NCBI RefSeq assembly: GCF_900182915.1
Contig: NZ_FXUG01000022.1
Location: 1 to 64,000 of the forward strand
Direction: 5' to 3'
Length of the DNA stretch: 64,000 bases
Origin: Neorhodopirellula lusitana
Lineage (GTDB): Bacteria; Planctomycetota; Planctomycetia; Pirellulales; Pirellulaceae
Both the position numbers and the translations under genes were made by a program. Positions 9,755 through 19,550 of the stretch are shown here, piece by piece. The stretch's first letter is position 1, and each line of letters opens with the position of its first letter. The notes below the pieces were generated by a model. It did not search any database. It saw nothing but the letters and a program-made list of their open reading frames with translations, and had not been told where the DNA came from.

Positions 9755-10899
9755 GGGTTCGAATCCAAAGTATCGGAAAGAATCGCCAGCGATCTTGCTT
9801 CGCGAAGGGCGGCCGGCATTGTGCTGCTACTCACTGTCGCATTGGGCGAGACGACGGAACGGCCTGTCGCTGGATTAATCACGATCCAAACGGAATCGAG
9901 ATTCATCAAGTTTGCGGGGGTGCGTTGGTCCGCGTTGAAAGGACTGGCTGGCTGGACTCCATCGCTTTCTCCCACGCACAAAAAGATCAAACCTGTGGGA
10001 ACCGATCGATTACCAATCGCATCCACAGACACCGTTTCCACCCGACCATCCGGGCCAAAGACAATATCGATTGGTTGATTCAAGGCTCCACCTTGAGCCG
10101 CCAATTGATTGCCGTCGATCCCCATTCCTGAGTAAGTCGTGTCGATCACGATACCGCGAGGAAAGACAATGCTCTGACTCGTCGAAACCACCGGGGAGCG
10201 ATGGATTCGATAAGACATCTTGGCGTTGTTGATCGGCTGATGGAAAACAGGGAACGTGCTTGAAGGAGTCCCCGAGGCCGACAAAGGTGAATCTAAGTTG
10301 ATTTGTGCTGTAACGGTGTCCGTTGCTGAGACGTACGTACCTAGGTCGAGACGAAAATAGCGACCACCGGGGAACTCGATCAGGTCTCCATCCGAGATTG
10401 GAGCTTCTAAACTGTCGTACAACGCGGAGTTTGTATCCGTGTACAAGAGCAACAGCTGGTTATCAACACCGACGAACTCTAAGTTCGCAGTCGTCGAACC
10501 GGCGGTTGGGTAGATGAATTTCACTTTTGCATCGGCCGCCTCACCGGTATATGGCGGAACGCCAACCAACTGCCGCAACCGAACCCCTGCGGAAGTACGA
10601 AAGTTTACTGCGGCATCGCTGGACAATCGATCGATGCGAACTCCTACATACCGGCCTTCGGCAACGGCACGGCTACGAGCTTCGCTTAAGTAAGCAACAA
10701 TCGTCCGAGACGACTGGCTGACTTTTTGGTCACTGATCAACGAACGAAAGGTCGGTAGCGAGACCGCGGTGACGATCAGAAAGACGGTCAGTACGACTAG
10801 CAGTTCAACCAACGTGAACCCGTTTGGCAAACGGCGACGTGTGATCGCAACTCGACTCGCCGCGTTCAATCGCTGCGAACTTGGCATCAAAGCATTCAT
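9751..10899 (-). CDS. GspH/FimT-like pseudopilin
   Basis: 382 residues. After a 27-residue basic leader comes PNG|FTLVELLVVLTVFLIV, a canonical prepilin cleavage and methylation site with Glu5. The next segment, with FRSLISDQKVSQSSRTIV and YLSEARSRAVAEGRYVGVRI, is typical of the GspH/FimT family (helix, then the 'ARSRAV.EGR.V' block). The C-terminal 250 residues are likely an extended beta-rich domain. It overlaps both neighbours by 4 bp (ATGA at 9751-9754 and at 10896-10899), so it belongs to one translationally coupled operon. Confidence 0.85.
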   Translation of the reverse strand: MNALMPSSQRLNAASRVAITRRRLPNGFTLVELLVVLTVFLIVTAVSLPTFRSLISDQKVSQSSRTIVAYLSEARSRAVAEGRYVGVRIDRLSSDAAVNFRTSAGVRLRQLVGVPPYTGEAADAKVKFIYPTAGSTTANLEFVGVDNQLLLLYTDTNSALYDSLEAPISDGDLIEFPGGRYFRLDLGTYVSATDTVTAQINLDSPLSASGTPSSTFPVFHQPINNAKMSYRIHRSPVVSTSQSIVFPRGIVIDTTYSGMGIDGNQLAAQGGALNQPIDIVFGPDGRVETVSVDAIGNRSVPTGLIFLCVGESDGVQPASPFNADQRTPANLMNLDSVWIVINPATGRSVVSPNATVSSSTMPAALREARSLAILSDTLDSNP

Positions 10900-12242
10900 T
10901 GGGCCACCTGCAGCGAGAAGTTGGTAATGTTATCTGCCAACGCTTGGTTGGGGCCGCCGGTCAGTTCTTCCCCGGGCAATCGACGAGACGTGTCTGTGGC
11001 ATAGGTCGCACTTGTTCGATCAAGCACGCTGACATCATTGTCATGAAGAAAGCGACGTAAGTATGGGTCGCACCACTGATAGTTTGCCGCCCCACGACCT
11101 TGAGATTCTGCCCCCATATTCGCAGTGTCCTTAGGCCAAATCCAACTGGCTGACGAGTAGGCAAATGTATCTAAAGGGTTTCCACCGTCATCAATCGGAT
11201 TGAACGCGATTCCAAAGTCGCCATCCTCGCCCGCCGAGATCACAAGCGGACGCAGTGCCCATGGCGCGATCGCACTCCCGGTGTTAACGTTCACCGCTGG
11301 AAGTACCGACGTAGACGAAGGAGCAGGCGGGGTTTGTACGGTGTAGTAAAAGTCAGACCGAAAGAGATCGAACTCGTCGGCAGTCGTGTAATCGATGATC
11401 CCATCTGGATCGCTATAGCCAACTGGCCAGCGAATGAATCCGATTGGCTGACCCCATGCATCCCAAATCTCGAACATCCCGTCGCCGTCAAGGTCACCAA
11501 TGTTGCTGGTGGGAATTGCATCGATGGCTGGCGTCCCGCTGGAGTAAGAGGTCGCCAAAATTAAATAGAGGCATTCCGCACTCTGGTACTCCGTCGTTGC
11601 TGCCCCTGTCATCCGACTTGAATAAGCTTGCGCCGTAGACGGGAATTGGTATGGAGTCGTGGTGTTTTCGTACCACGACATTTTGAACGAGGTCCGCTGA
11701 GCCTTGTACTTGCGAGTGAGGATCAGTTCTTCCGTGTCACCATCACCATCAATATCGCCGCTGTCGATTAAAACACGATCGGCCGCTCCATAAATGGATG
11801 CAGGGGGCTGTTGGAAATCAGAAAACCGATCCGGCATTTCCATTCGTTGCAAATCACGAATCATATTCAGTCGGACACGTGCTGCCTCCGATCCCAAAAC
11901 CTCAAACGAAAGCGTAGATCCGGTTACGCCAGCAACATAATCAACAGTGGGAATTTCAACGGGCAGTGAACGATACTTGTACGAGTCGTACTTCTCTTGA
12001 ATGACACTGTCGATCATGCCGATGATCGTTCGCGTGCGAGACGCACGTGCACTTGCGGTCACGCCCTGCACTGCGATGGCGACCATGCTGCTCATGATGC
12101 CGATCACGACCATCACAACCAACAGTTCGACAAGCGTGAAGCCTGAGTCGGAGTGTTTTCTGGGAACCATGGGAATACCTAAATCAAAACGGACAACGCA
12201 TCGCGTTGGATGAATGAACGACCTGCCTTGGTCACTCATCAA
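10896..12242 (-). CDS. GspG-like pseudopilin, second copy
   Basis: 448 residues with the signal DSG|FTLVELLVVMVVIGIMSS after a 34-residue leader; an internal ATG at 12170 preceded by TTAGGTATT would give a 10-residue leader. The C-terminal half has DIDGDGDTEE and GDLDGDGMFEIWDAWGQPI. The latter resembles the Ca2+-binding C-terminus of GspG ('DPWGNPY'), which supports a major-pseudopilin-like subunit rather than a minor one. It is coupled by 4-bp overlaps to the genes on either side. Whether it or the next gene is the main fibre subunit cannot be told from sequence. Confidence 0.8.
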   Translation of the reverse strand: MMSDQGRSFIHPTRCVVRFDLGIPMVPRKHSDSGFTLVELLVVMVVIGIMSSMVAIAVQGVTASARASRTRTIIGMIDSVIQEKYDSYKYRSLPVEIPTVDYVAGVTGSTLSFEVLGSEAARVRLNMIRDLQRMEMPDRFSDFQQPPASIYGAADRVLIDSGDIDGDGDTEELILTRKYKAQRTSFKMSWYENTTTPYQFPSTAQAYSSRMTGAATTEYQSAECLYLILATSYSSGTPAIDAIPTSNIGDLDGDGMFEIWDAWGQPIGFIRWPVGYSDPDGIIDYTTADEFDLFRSDFYYTVQTPPAPSSTSVLPAVNVNTGSAIAPWALRPLVISAGEDGDFGIAFNPIDDGGNPLDTFAYSSASWIWPKDTANMGAESQGRGAANYQWCDPYLRRFLHDNDVSVLDRTSATYATDTSRRLPGEELTGGPNQALADNITNFSLQVAQ

Positions 12243-13450
12243 GGAATGTCATCGACCATTGCGCCACCACTGAAGTTTGCAATGTTGTCCGGTGCAAAGT
12301 GATTGGCACTGCTAGTCAAGTTTCCTTCTTGATACTTCGAAACACCCGTGAAGATCAGATCGCCAGGCGTGGCGACATCCAAACGTGGAGCGATGAGACT
12401 TCCACTCGGATACTGGTAGTAGGCTGGGCGATTGGTACCTTCCCCCGGGTCGAACATGTTCGCTGCACCAAAATTATCATCAAGCCCTGCTGAGATCACT
12501 TGGAACGTATCAGGGTTCATAAACTGCCATGAGGTGATCGCTTGGGGCAAGGACGTGAAGTTGCCGGTCGTCGTGATATTCTCAACTGAACCGGAGATAT
12601 ACGGACGGATCGCCCCGAACCCCGCTCCGCCGTAGCCGTTCATGCCCAGCGTCGCGTCTTCCTTTGCATAAGTCCGTGAATCGAAGTAGACGAACGGAGC
12701 ACCGTCTTCGCGAGACCGGTAAGTGGGAAACAAATCCCCATCGTCGGTGGAGAGATAACGGTTGGTAGGGCTCAAAGCTGCTCCTGCATTGACGGAATCC
12801 GTATCGATCGTCAGCCGCCCCGTATCAAAATCAAAAAGCTTGTTGATACGATCGGTGTTGATCTGATAGTTGGCAGGCGTCTGTCTCTCGGCGCTTGTGG
12901 CGGCTGCGTATGTGCCGCTACCAACCCATTGCAACGGTCCGCCGGGGCCAGTGAAGGGACGCTGAATGTCTTCGCTGTAACCACCCAAGCACCACACTAA
13001 TGACTCTGCACGATCAATAATCGTTGGGTTGAATGAGGCTCCAGTACCCACGATCGCGTCCAGCAACCCTGACTCTTCCGTAGTCATCCGGGAGAACAGC
13101 TTTCGGTAGTGTCGGTCAATAACGGACTTGTCGCTGAAGTCTGGCGGAAAGTCACCGTACTTCAAATTATATTGATCAATTGCCGATGCAATTGACCCCG
13201 TTTCCAACTTAATGGACGCCACCTTTGCTCGGCTGATCACGCCATTGATCGCGGGGACCAATGCGGCCGCGAGGACACCGATGATCGCGATCACCACCAT
13301 CAACTCAACCAGGGTGAAGCCGGGACGCTGACGCTGAGGGGGGGAGGTCGGCAGGGACACAGGACCACGGGAGTTGGGGGTGCTGGATGACGGGACCACT
13401 GAGCCACTGGAACGATGTGGGACGGGTGATGAGAGTGACGAGAGGGTCAT
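12239..13450 (-). CDS. GspG-like major pseudopilin
   Basis: 403 residues. The leader is 44 residues, rich in Ser/Pro, ending in QRPG|FTLVELMVVIAIIGVLAA, a textbook prepilin site. It is followed by the GspG-type helix and block, ISRAKVASIKLETGSIASAI then YNLKYGDFPP. This is the most GspG-like member of the set, though standard GspG has only about 140 residues. It is the first gene of the ATGA-coupled pseudopilin run and lies 209 bases downstream of gspF; that gap holds short 'TTAGCCATTAGCTGTTCGC' type repeats (about 13513-13650). Confidence 0.85.
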   Translation of the reverse strand: MTLSSLSSPVPHRSSGSVVPSSSTPNSRGPVSLPTSPPQRQRPGFTLVELMVVIAIIGVLAAALVPAINGVISRAKVASIKLETGSIASAIDQYNLKYGDFPPDFSDKSVIDRHYRKLFSRMTTEESGLLDAIVGTGASFNPTIIDRAESLVWCLGGYSEDIQRPFTGPGGPLQWVGSGTYAAATSAERQTPANYQINTDRINKLFDFDTGRLTIDTDSVNAGAALSPTNRYLSTDDGDLFPTYRSREDGAPFVYFDSRTYAKEDATLGMNGYGGAGFGAIRPYISGSVENITTTGNFTSLPQAITSWQFMNPDTFQVISAGLDDNFGAANMFDPGEGTNRPAYYQYPSGSLIAPRLDVATPGDLIFTGVSKYQEGNLTSSANHFAPDNIANFSGGAMVDDIP

Positions 13451-13659
13451 GGGCTACAAGCCTTTGAGGGAGTGATGAGTGGTGCGGCTCAGCCGCTCGG
13501 GTTTTCGTTTAGCCATTAGCTGTTCGCTACTAGCTTTTAACTGTTCGGAATCGAGACTCCGTTCTGGTCTTCCTTGATCTGTCTCGGATCGCTCCGCGAT
13601 CCGATTTGGTTTGAGCTAACGGCTATTCGCTAACAGCTACTCGCTCGCCGCCTTGCGGC

Positions 13660-15099
13660 CTAAGTCAATCCGGTGATGAGCTGGACCAATGGCATGAACA
13701 GGGAGATCACGATGAAACCAACCGCAACCCCCAGGAACACGATCATCAGTGGCTCCATCAACGCGGTCAGGCTGTCGGTCATAATCGCGACTTCTTCGTC
13801 GTACGTGTCGGCGACCTTGTAAAGCATCGTGTCGAGCTCACCGGTCTCTTCGCCGACGTCGACCATGTTGACGACCAAGTCGTCGACGACGCGGCCTTGA
13901 ATTTTGGTTAGGTAGAACAGCACGCAGAGCACCATCCCGGCGGCGATCATGTACAACGCCATGAACGTCAGGTTTTCGACCATGCCGTCCTTATCGAGCT
14001 TGCTGCCCTTACTGGTCAACGCAACGCTCATGACCATGATGCCGGGGAACGAGCCGAACAGGGCCCAAAAGAACGCGGCCATCGGGTGGAAACCGAGCAC
14101 GCTGTGTTCACGCAATGGTGTCGCAATGACTTCCCCTTCGCGAATCGCTTCGGAAACCTTGCTGTACAGCTTTTCGAACATCGCGTTGCCCGCCGTTTCG
14201 CGGGTGATGTTCAATGCCTCCATAATCGGGACCCCGGAACTGATCAGCGTGCCGAGTGTCCGTGTGGTCCGGGCCAGAATGTTCTTTTCAATCAGCGAGC
14301 CGAAGATGGGCACGCGGATGATAAACATGTCAAAGCCAATCCGACCTTGTTTGAATTTCTTCATCAGCTTGACGATGATCATGAAACAGACCGGGATCGC
14401 GATCAGCAAGAACCAGTAACCGGCCACGTAGTTACTCATCGCGATCAGCAACTGCGTCGGCGCGGGCAGGGTCAGCCCGAAGTCATCGAACATCTTTTCG
14501 AACGTGGGCACGATGAAGATCATGATGAACGTCAGGATCAATGCGGCGACCAAGACCACGATGACCGGATAGATCAACGCCCCTTTGACCTTCCGCTTAA
14601 GCGACTCGGAGGCTTCCAGGAAGTCGGCGAGCCGGTTGAGGATGGTTTCCAACGCACCCCCGGCCTCTCCGGCCTTGATCATGTTGACGTAAAGTCGATT
14701 GAAGACCTTCGGGCATTTCGCCATCGCTTCGGACAGCGTCGCCCCGCCTTCGATCTCGTCGCACACGTCCATCAAAGAGTTCTTCAGCTTGCCCGGTTTC
14801 TGGTTCTGTTCCAGAATCCGAAGTGAACGCAAAATCGGCAGCCCGGCGTCCTGCAGGATGGAGAGCTGGCGGGTGAACGCGCAGATGTGCTTCGTCTTGG
14901 CACCGCCCATCGCGAAGGGGCGTTTCTTCCCGCCCCCGGCTGCGGCCTCGCCAGCGGCTTGTTTCTTAACCGCGATCTTGGTGACGAAGTAGCCCATCTG
15001 CCGGATGGTGGTTTGGGCTTCATCCTCATTCGACGCTTCGATTTCGTCCCGGATTTCTTCTCCGGTCGCGTTCATCGCTTCAAAGGTATAAGTTGGCAT
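13660..15099 (-). CDS. GspF/PilC inner-membrane platform protein with an extra membrane insert
   Basis: Platform protein that couples the assembly ATPase to the pseudopilin fibre. An N-terminal soluble part is followed by a first T2SSF domain (residues about 70-200, with FTRQLSILQDAGLPILRSL and a membrane helix at 175-200), another helix at 228-245, and a second T2SSF domain from about 272 (LARTTRTLGTLISSGVPIME). The second domain is split: after EAIREGEVIATPL there are about 75 extra residues (335-408) with two hydrophobic segments before the conserved VDVGEETGELDTMLYKVAD resumes. Total length is 479, against about 400 for the family. It lies between a small four-helix-bundle gene and gspG. 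Confidence 0.93.
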   Translation of the reverse strand: MPTYTFEAMNATGEEIRDEIEASNEDEAQTTIRQMGYFVTKIAVKKQAAGEAAAGGGKKRPFAMGGAKTKHICAFTRQLSILQDAGLPILRSLRILEQNQKPGKLKNSLMDVCDEIEGGATLSEAMAKCPKVFNRLYVNMIKAGEAGGALETILNRLADFLEASESLKRKVKGALIYPVIVVLVAALILTFIMIFIVPTFEKMFDDFGLTLPAPTQLLIAMSNYVAGYWFLLIAIPVCFMIIVKLMKKFKQGRIGFDMFIIRVPIFGSLIEKNILARTTRTLGTLISSGVPIMEALNITRETAGNAMFEKLYSKVSEAIREGEVIATPLREHSVLGFHPMAAFFWALFGSFPGIMVMSVALTSKGSKLDKDGMVENLTFMALYMIAAGMVLCVLFYLTKIQGRVVDDLVVNMVDVGEETGELDTMLYKVADTYDEEVAIMTDSLTALMEPLMIVFLGVAVGFIVISLFMPLVQLITGLT

Positions 15100-15181
15100 T
15101 TCGCTGCGCTCAAGTAAAAAGGGCCACAGGAAGTCAGGGCCACAGTTTCAATGGATAGGGAGTGATGAGGTGCTTAAGAGG

Positions 15182-15538
15182 CTAAGTGATCAGGCTCTGT
15201 TTACGGTTATTGATGAGGGCCTGGATCATTCGGGACAGTTGTTTGGATTCGTCGATCAGTGGTTTGCATTGATCTGGGGGCAATAGTTTGACTCGTTCGG
15301 CGATGTAGGTTTGGGTTCGCAGTTCAGCACAGGAGCCTTTGGCGATGACCAAAAAACGGATGAAGTCCTTGGGTGTTCGTTCGTAACCTTCAGCAATGTT
15401 GGACGGGACACTGACGGCGGCTCGTTGCATTTGATCTCGAAGGCCCCAGTCTTTGGCATCCGCAAGGACCTCGTAGGTTGCGACAGCCAAACGGCAACCG
15501 CGTTTCCAAATTTCCAGGTCCTCAAATGTCTGCCCCAT
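15182..15538 (-). CDS. Four-helix-bundle protein (23S rRNA intervening-sequence / S23 family)
   Basis: A 118-residue all-helical protein starting MGQTFEDLEIWKRG, with RAAVSVPSNIAEGYER and FIRFLVIAKGSCAELRT. These are the usual blocks of the S23/IVS four-helix-bundle family, whose molecular role is mostly unknown; the family is related to Avd of diversity-generating retroelements. No reverse transcriptase is nearby, so a retroelement role is not supported. The ATG at 15538 fits family length better than the upstream ATG at 15568. It is inserted between the gspF and gspE genes on the same strand; it is probably a passenger gene, not a machine part. Confidence 0.88.
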   Translation of the reverse strand: MGQTFEDLEIWKRGCRLAVATYEVLADAKDWGLRDQMQRAAVSVPSNIAEGYERTPKDFIRFLVIAKGSCAELRTQTYIAERVKLLPPDQCKPLIDESKQLSRMIQALINNRKQSLIT

Positions 15539-15630
15539 CAACAAAACCTCGTTCAACGTCCAGTGCATTCAGTAAGTAGCTCGAGCCAGCCAGCGAGTCA
15601 TCAATCCTTCCAACCAGCTAACCAACAGCC

Positions 15631-15662
15631 TGTGTTCCTGTGTTCCTGTGTTCCTGTGGCCC
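15631..15662. repeat. Short tandem repeat of TGTGTTCC units
   Basis: Three exact copies of TGTGTTCC (15631, 15639, 15647) followed by TGTGGCCC lie between the four-helix-bundle gene and the first gspE. Similar CCTGTGG/CCTGTGT low-complexity runs occur near 195-225, 15125-15145, 17526-17545 and 13358-13370, all in gaps of the pilus cluster. Confidence 0.7.
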
Positions 15663-15698
15663 TGCAAACCTTTCCCCTAGCAGCGTCCCGCTGCCCCC

Positions 15699-17420
15699 TT
15701 ACTCATTCACTGTTTCTCGGACGATTTCGTCTAGTGTGGTGATGCCTTCTTGAGCGACGGTCATGCCGTAGTCTCTTAGTGTGATCATGCCGTCGGCTTG
15801 GGCTTTGTCTCGCAAGTCATCGGTGCTGTCGCCGGACATGATCATTTCGCGGATCGTGTCGTTCATCAGCATCAATTCAAACAAGGCGATCCGGCCTTTG
15901 TACCCGGTGTTGTTGCATTTTTCGCAACCGGTGCCCTTGAAGAAGTCGACCTTCTCGACGTCCTCTCGTTTCAAACCCAGCTCCATCAGGATGTCGGAAC
16001 TGACGCGGGTTTTCTCGCGGCAACCGGTGCAGATTCGGCGCACCAGACGTTGCGCCAAAATCGCTTCCACGGTCGCGCAGATCATGAACGGCTGGATGCC
16101 CATGTCGGTCAATCGCGTCACCGTGCTGGGTGAGTCGTTCGTGTGCAATGTGCTGAATACCAAGTGCCCCGTCAGTGCCGCCTGAATCGCGATCTCCGCC
16201 GTTTCCAGGTCGCGAATCTCACCGACCAGAATCGTGTCCGGGTCCTGTCGCAGGATCGCCCGCAAGCATGAGGCAAACGTCACGCCCGCGTCCGAGTCGA
16301 TGGGGATCTGGATAATCCCGTCGATGTCGTATTCCACGGGGTCTTCGGTCGTGATCAGTTTTTCGGTGATGTCATTCATCTCGGACAATGCCGAGTACAG
16401 CGTGGTCGTCTTTCCGGAACCGGTCGGCCCGGTCACCAAGACGATGCCGTTGGGCCGGTCGATCGCTTTGCGGAACTTGTCGATCGTGACCGCGTTCATG
16501 CCCACGTTGTCGAGCGACAGGTTCACGACGGAGCGGTCGAGCACCCGCATGACCGTCGACTCACCAAAAATGGTAGGCAGCACACTGACGCGAAGGTCGA
16601 CAGGGTGACCCCCGACCATCAATTCAATCCGGCCGTCTTGCGGCATTCGGCGTTCGGCGATGTCGAGGTCCGCCATCACCTTGATCCGCGTCGTGATCGC
16701 GAACGCCAAGTGACGTGGTGGCGGGACCATTTCATAAAGCACGCCTTCGGCCTTAATCCGGATCCGGAACTCATCTTCAAAGGGTTCGAAGTGAATGTCC
16801 GACGCGTGATCCTTAATCGCCAACAGCAACACCATGTTCAGCAACTTGCGAACGGGGGCGGAGTCCGCCAGAGCGGCCGCGTCGGTGATATTGAACTTCT
16901 CTTGATCCAGAACGCTGGCCGCGGCCACCTTCAGGTCTTCGTCTTCGTTCAGTTCGGCGACCAGCTTTTCAACACTCTCGGCTTCGCTGTCGAAGTGCTT
17001 CGTGATGGTCGTGTTGACGTCGCGTTCGGTGGCGACGACGACGCTGATTTCGTAACCCAAGAACGTTCGCAGTTCGTCTTGGATGTTCAGGTTTTGGGGG
17101 TCGCACGTGGCGATGGTCAGCATGTTGCTAGCCTTGTCGAACTTGACCGGCACGCACCGATAAAGCTGGGCCATCGTTTCGCTGATCATGCCCAGGATTT
17201 CGGGCTCGATCTTCACGCCTTCCAGCGTGACGGTTTGCATCCCCATCTGCTCGGCGAGCGCCTGCATCAGTTGCTCGTCCGTGATCAGCTGCATCCCTTC
17301 AGCCACCCGGCCAAAAAGTGCACCGGGCTGTTGTTCCTGTTCTTCCAGTACGATCTCAAGCTGATCATCGGTCAAGAAACCGAGGTCGACGAGGATCTGT
17401 CCGATGCGACGCTGTGACAT
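15699..17420 (-). CDS. GspE/PilB-type assembly ATPase
   Basis: Hexameric ATPase that powers fibre assembly at the cytoplasmic face. The N-terminal MshEN-type domain (about 1-150, RIGQILVDLGFLTDDQLE) is followed by the catalytic core: Walker A GPTGSGKTTTLYSAL, the Asp box TTEDPVEYDIDG, Walker B ILVGEIRDLETAEIA and the His box LVFSTLHTND. A zinc motif with two CxxC pairs (CTGC and CEKC) lies near 465-510, as in GspE/PilB but not PilT. Length 573 is normal. It lies downstream of pilT on the same strand and is one of two GspE/PilB paralogues here. Confidence 0.95.
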   Translation of the reverse strand: MSQRRIGQILVDLGFLTDDQLEIVLEEQEQQPGALFGRVAEGMQLITDEQLMQALAEQMGMQTVTLEGVKIEPEILGMISETMAQLYRCVPVKFDKASNMLTIATCDPQNLNIQDELRTFLGYEISVVVATERDVNTTITKHFDSEAESVEKLVAELNEDEDLKVAAASVLDQEKFNITDAAALADSAPVRKLLNMVLLLAIKDHASDIHFEPFEDEFRIRIKAEGVLYEMVPPPRHLAFAITTRIKVMADLDIAERRMPQDGRIELMVGGHPVDLRVSVLPTIFGESTVMRVLDRSVVNLSLDNVGMNAVTIDKFRKAIDRPNGIVLVTGPTGSGKTTTLYSALSEMNDITEKLITTEDPVEYDIDGIIQIPIDSDAGVTFASCLRAILRQDPDTILVGEIRDLETAEIAIQAALTGHLVFSTLHTNDSPSTVTRLTDMGIQPFMICATVEAILAQRLVRRICTGCREKTRVSSDILMELGLKREDVEKVDFFKGTGCEKCNNTGYKGRIALFELMLMNDTIREMIMSGDSTDDLRDKAQADGMITLRDYGMTVAQEGITTLDEIVRETVNE

Positions 17421-17549
17421 GGTGGTTCTAAAGAGTGGGAATTTAAGTGCGAAAGGTTAACAAGGCGTCAGGTTAACAGTGGGGATGCTTGAAGTGGGAA
17501 AGGTGAACAGTGAAGCAGGCTGACTGTGGTCCTGTGGTCCTGCATCTCC

Positions 17550-18647
17550 TTACTGCTCCGATTGCTCTTCCTCGATTCCTTTGCGGGCTTGAACGATTCG
17601 GCGGGCGAGTTCGTCGGGGCCGTGCGACTTGGCCAGCACGTCTTCGACCGTCACCCGGCCAGCCTTCCAGTGCTGGAACAGGGCATCGTCCATCAACTGC
17701 ATGCCGAACTTGGCTCCCGTTTGCATGGACGAGTTAATACGGAATGTCTTGTTTTCACGGATCAGGTTCGAGATCCCCGAGGTCACCACCAGGACTTCGT
17801 AGGCCGCGCATCGACCACCGCCAATCTTGGGCAGCAGCGACTGAGCCACCACGCCAATCAGCGTACTGGCGAGTTGGGTCCGGATCTGATCCTGCAGGTT
17901 GCCGGGGAACGCGTCGATGATTCGGTTGACCGTGCCCTGAGCACTGTTCGTGTGCAGGGTGCCGAACACCACGTGCCCGGTTTCCGCCGCACTAATGGCC
18001 GCTTCGATGGTTTCCAGGTCGCGAAGCTCACCGACCAGGATCACGTCGGGGTCCTGCCGCAACGCTCGCCGAATCGCTTCGGAGAAGCTCGGCACGTCGA
18101 CGCCGACTTCCCGTTGATTGATCGTCGATTCTTTGTGGTCGTGGTAGAACTCGATCGGGTCTTCGATCGTGATGATGTGGTGGTCGACGGTCTCGTTGAT
18201 CAAGTTGATCAAGCTGGCCAGCGTCGTGGACTTGCCCGAACCGGTTGGCCCGGTGACCAAGAACAGACCGCGAGGCCGGTGCACCATTTTGACGACAGAT
18301 TCCGGCAAGCCGAGTTGCTCGGGTGTCAATTTGTCATTCGGGATCTGCCGCAACACCATCGAGATGAAGCCGCGCTGTTTGAAAACGGAAACCCGGAAAC
18401 GAGCAAGTTCGCCAAAAGCGAACCCGAAGTCGGCCGAGCCTGTCTCTTGCAGTTCACGCTGACAGCGTTCTGGTGTGATGCTTTTCATCAGCCCGACGGC
18501 GTCCTCCGCCTCGAGCGACTTCGTTTCCAGCTTCCGCATCCGACCATGCATACGAAAAACGGGAGGTTGCCCAACGACAATGTGAATGTCACTGACGCCC
18601 TGCTTCACCGCAGCCTGCAGCAATTTGTCAATCAGGACGGTAGCCAT
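17550..18647 (-). CDS. pilT: PilT-type retraction ATPase
   Basis: 365 residues with an N-terminal PAS-like region (VSDIHIVVGQPPVFRMHGRM) and a RecA-like core: Walker A TGPTGSGKSTTLASL, ITIEDPIEF, Walker B VILVGELRDLETIEAAI and VVFGTLHTNSAQGTVNRI. The C-terminal ISNLIRENKTFRINSSMQTG matches the conserved AIRNLIRE/SSMQTG region of PilT. It lacks the zinc tetracysteine of GspE. PilT depolymerises type IV pili and is not part of a classical type II secretion system, so its presence argues for a retractable pilus. It lies between the two gspE-like genes. Confidence 0.95.
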   Translation of the reverse strand: MATVLIDKLLQAAVKQGVSDIHIVVGQPPVFRMHGRMRKLETKSLEAEDAVGLMKSITPERCQRELQETGSADFGFAFGELARFRVSVFKQRGFISMVLRQIPNDKLTPEQLGLPESVVKMVHRPRGLFLVTGPTGSGKSTTLASLINLINETVDHHIITIEDPIEFYHDHKESTINQREVGVDVPSFSEAIRRALRQDPDVILVGELRDLETIEAAISAAETGHVVFGTLHTNSAQGTVNRIIDAFPGNLQDQIRTQLASTLIGVVAQSLLPKIGGGRCAAYEVLVVTSGISNLIRENKTFRINSSMQTGAKFGMQLMDDALFQHWKAGRVTVEDVLAKSHGPDELARRIVQARKGIEEEQSEQ

Positions 18648-19550
18648 GGAGTAGCCTTCTTAGCGATTAGCCGTTATTTGCTTGAACGGGGTTGCTGAGG
18701 CGGGCTGATCGGCCCGGGTGAAACAGCAATTGGTTTTGGCAATGGTGTGGATCGTGGAAATACAGGAAACAGTCACGTCAAGCGATTGCCCCGACACCCG
18801 TCTTCCGTTGTAGTCAGGTCGTGTGGCGAGAACGCCGAATAAAGAGCGACCGAAACAAGGGAAAGTGAATAGGGAGTGAACAGGAAATGAACAGGGGGCA
18901 GTCCGGCGGAACGCGAGATAAGGATAGTGGGTGCGGTCGGGCCGGGATGAAATCGTGTGCCGGAGTTGTGTCCAGCGAAGGCATTATCGTGAAACACATG
19001 CCAAAAGGCAACGTTTTTCCCCTTTGAAGACCCGGATCGAGCCAAACCCCCGCTTTCCGAGCCGGCGCACGTGAAACAACCGGACCCACATGGGTGGGTA
19101 GGTTCGCCAATATGGATGGCTGCATGCCCAAGCAGACGGAGTCGCCCGACCTCGGGCTTTGGCTGGCAAGATGCCAGAACCCTGGCAAGCCCAGCCACAC
19201 CCCCCATTCAAGCCCAGGCACCCACGTAGCCTAGGCTTCCAGCCTGGGTCCAAACCAGCCTCCAGGATTCCCCATCGGGCGCCGACCACCTATGGATTTC
19301 CATTAGGTGCCAGCCACCTTTCGCCCCAGCCACCTTTCGCCCCTGAAGGCGGTCGCAGCAAGCCCATGCTGCTGGATCAGCGCCCCACGCTCGGGTGCTG
19401 GTCGATCACCGTATCCAGCGATATTCGCTGCGTTCGACCGCCGGCCAAAGGCTCGCAACGCCATCGATGCAACAGGACTCGCGGGCAATCCACAGCCCTG
19501 GCGAGCCCAGTCATAGCAGAAACAGGGCCGAAACCGCGGTAAACGCGGAG
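18648..19550. other. 903-base gap with degenerate repeats
   Basis: Short frames here have no recognisable protein character, and I see no gene. Upstream of pilT, positions 18661-18680 carry a TAGCGATTAGCC-type motif. Positions 19226-19249 hold GTAGCCTAGGCTTCCAGCCT, the reverse orientation of an element found three times at 21.6-22.25 kb. Positions 19290-19350 hold two degenerate reverse copies of the GGTGGCTGGCACC element that is common at 21.6-22.1 kb. The promoter for pilT should lie in this gap, but I cannot name its boxes. Confidence 0.6.

Noticed and set aside
9755-9766. tRNA T-loop (GGTTCGAATCC)
   Set aside because: The motif falls inside the gspI-like coding start; flanking bases do not form a T-stem, and there is no acceptor or anticodon arm.
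15182-15538. Diversity-generating retroelement accessory protein (Avd)
   Set aside because: The four-helix-bundle protein is related to Avd, but there is no reverse transcriptase, template repeat or variable-repeat target gene nearby.
16605-18698. Long plus-strand frames opposite gspE and pilT
   Set aside because: These frames are antisense to strongly conserved ATPases and have no recognisable family; they arise from the GC-rich codon bias of the real genes.
18773-19542. Hypothetical proteins in the gap upstream of pilT
   Set aside because: Short overlapping frames on both strands have no consistent codon signal and overlap repeat elements shared with other intergenic regions.
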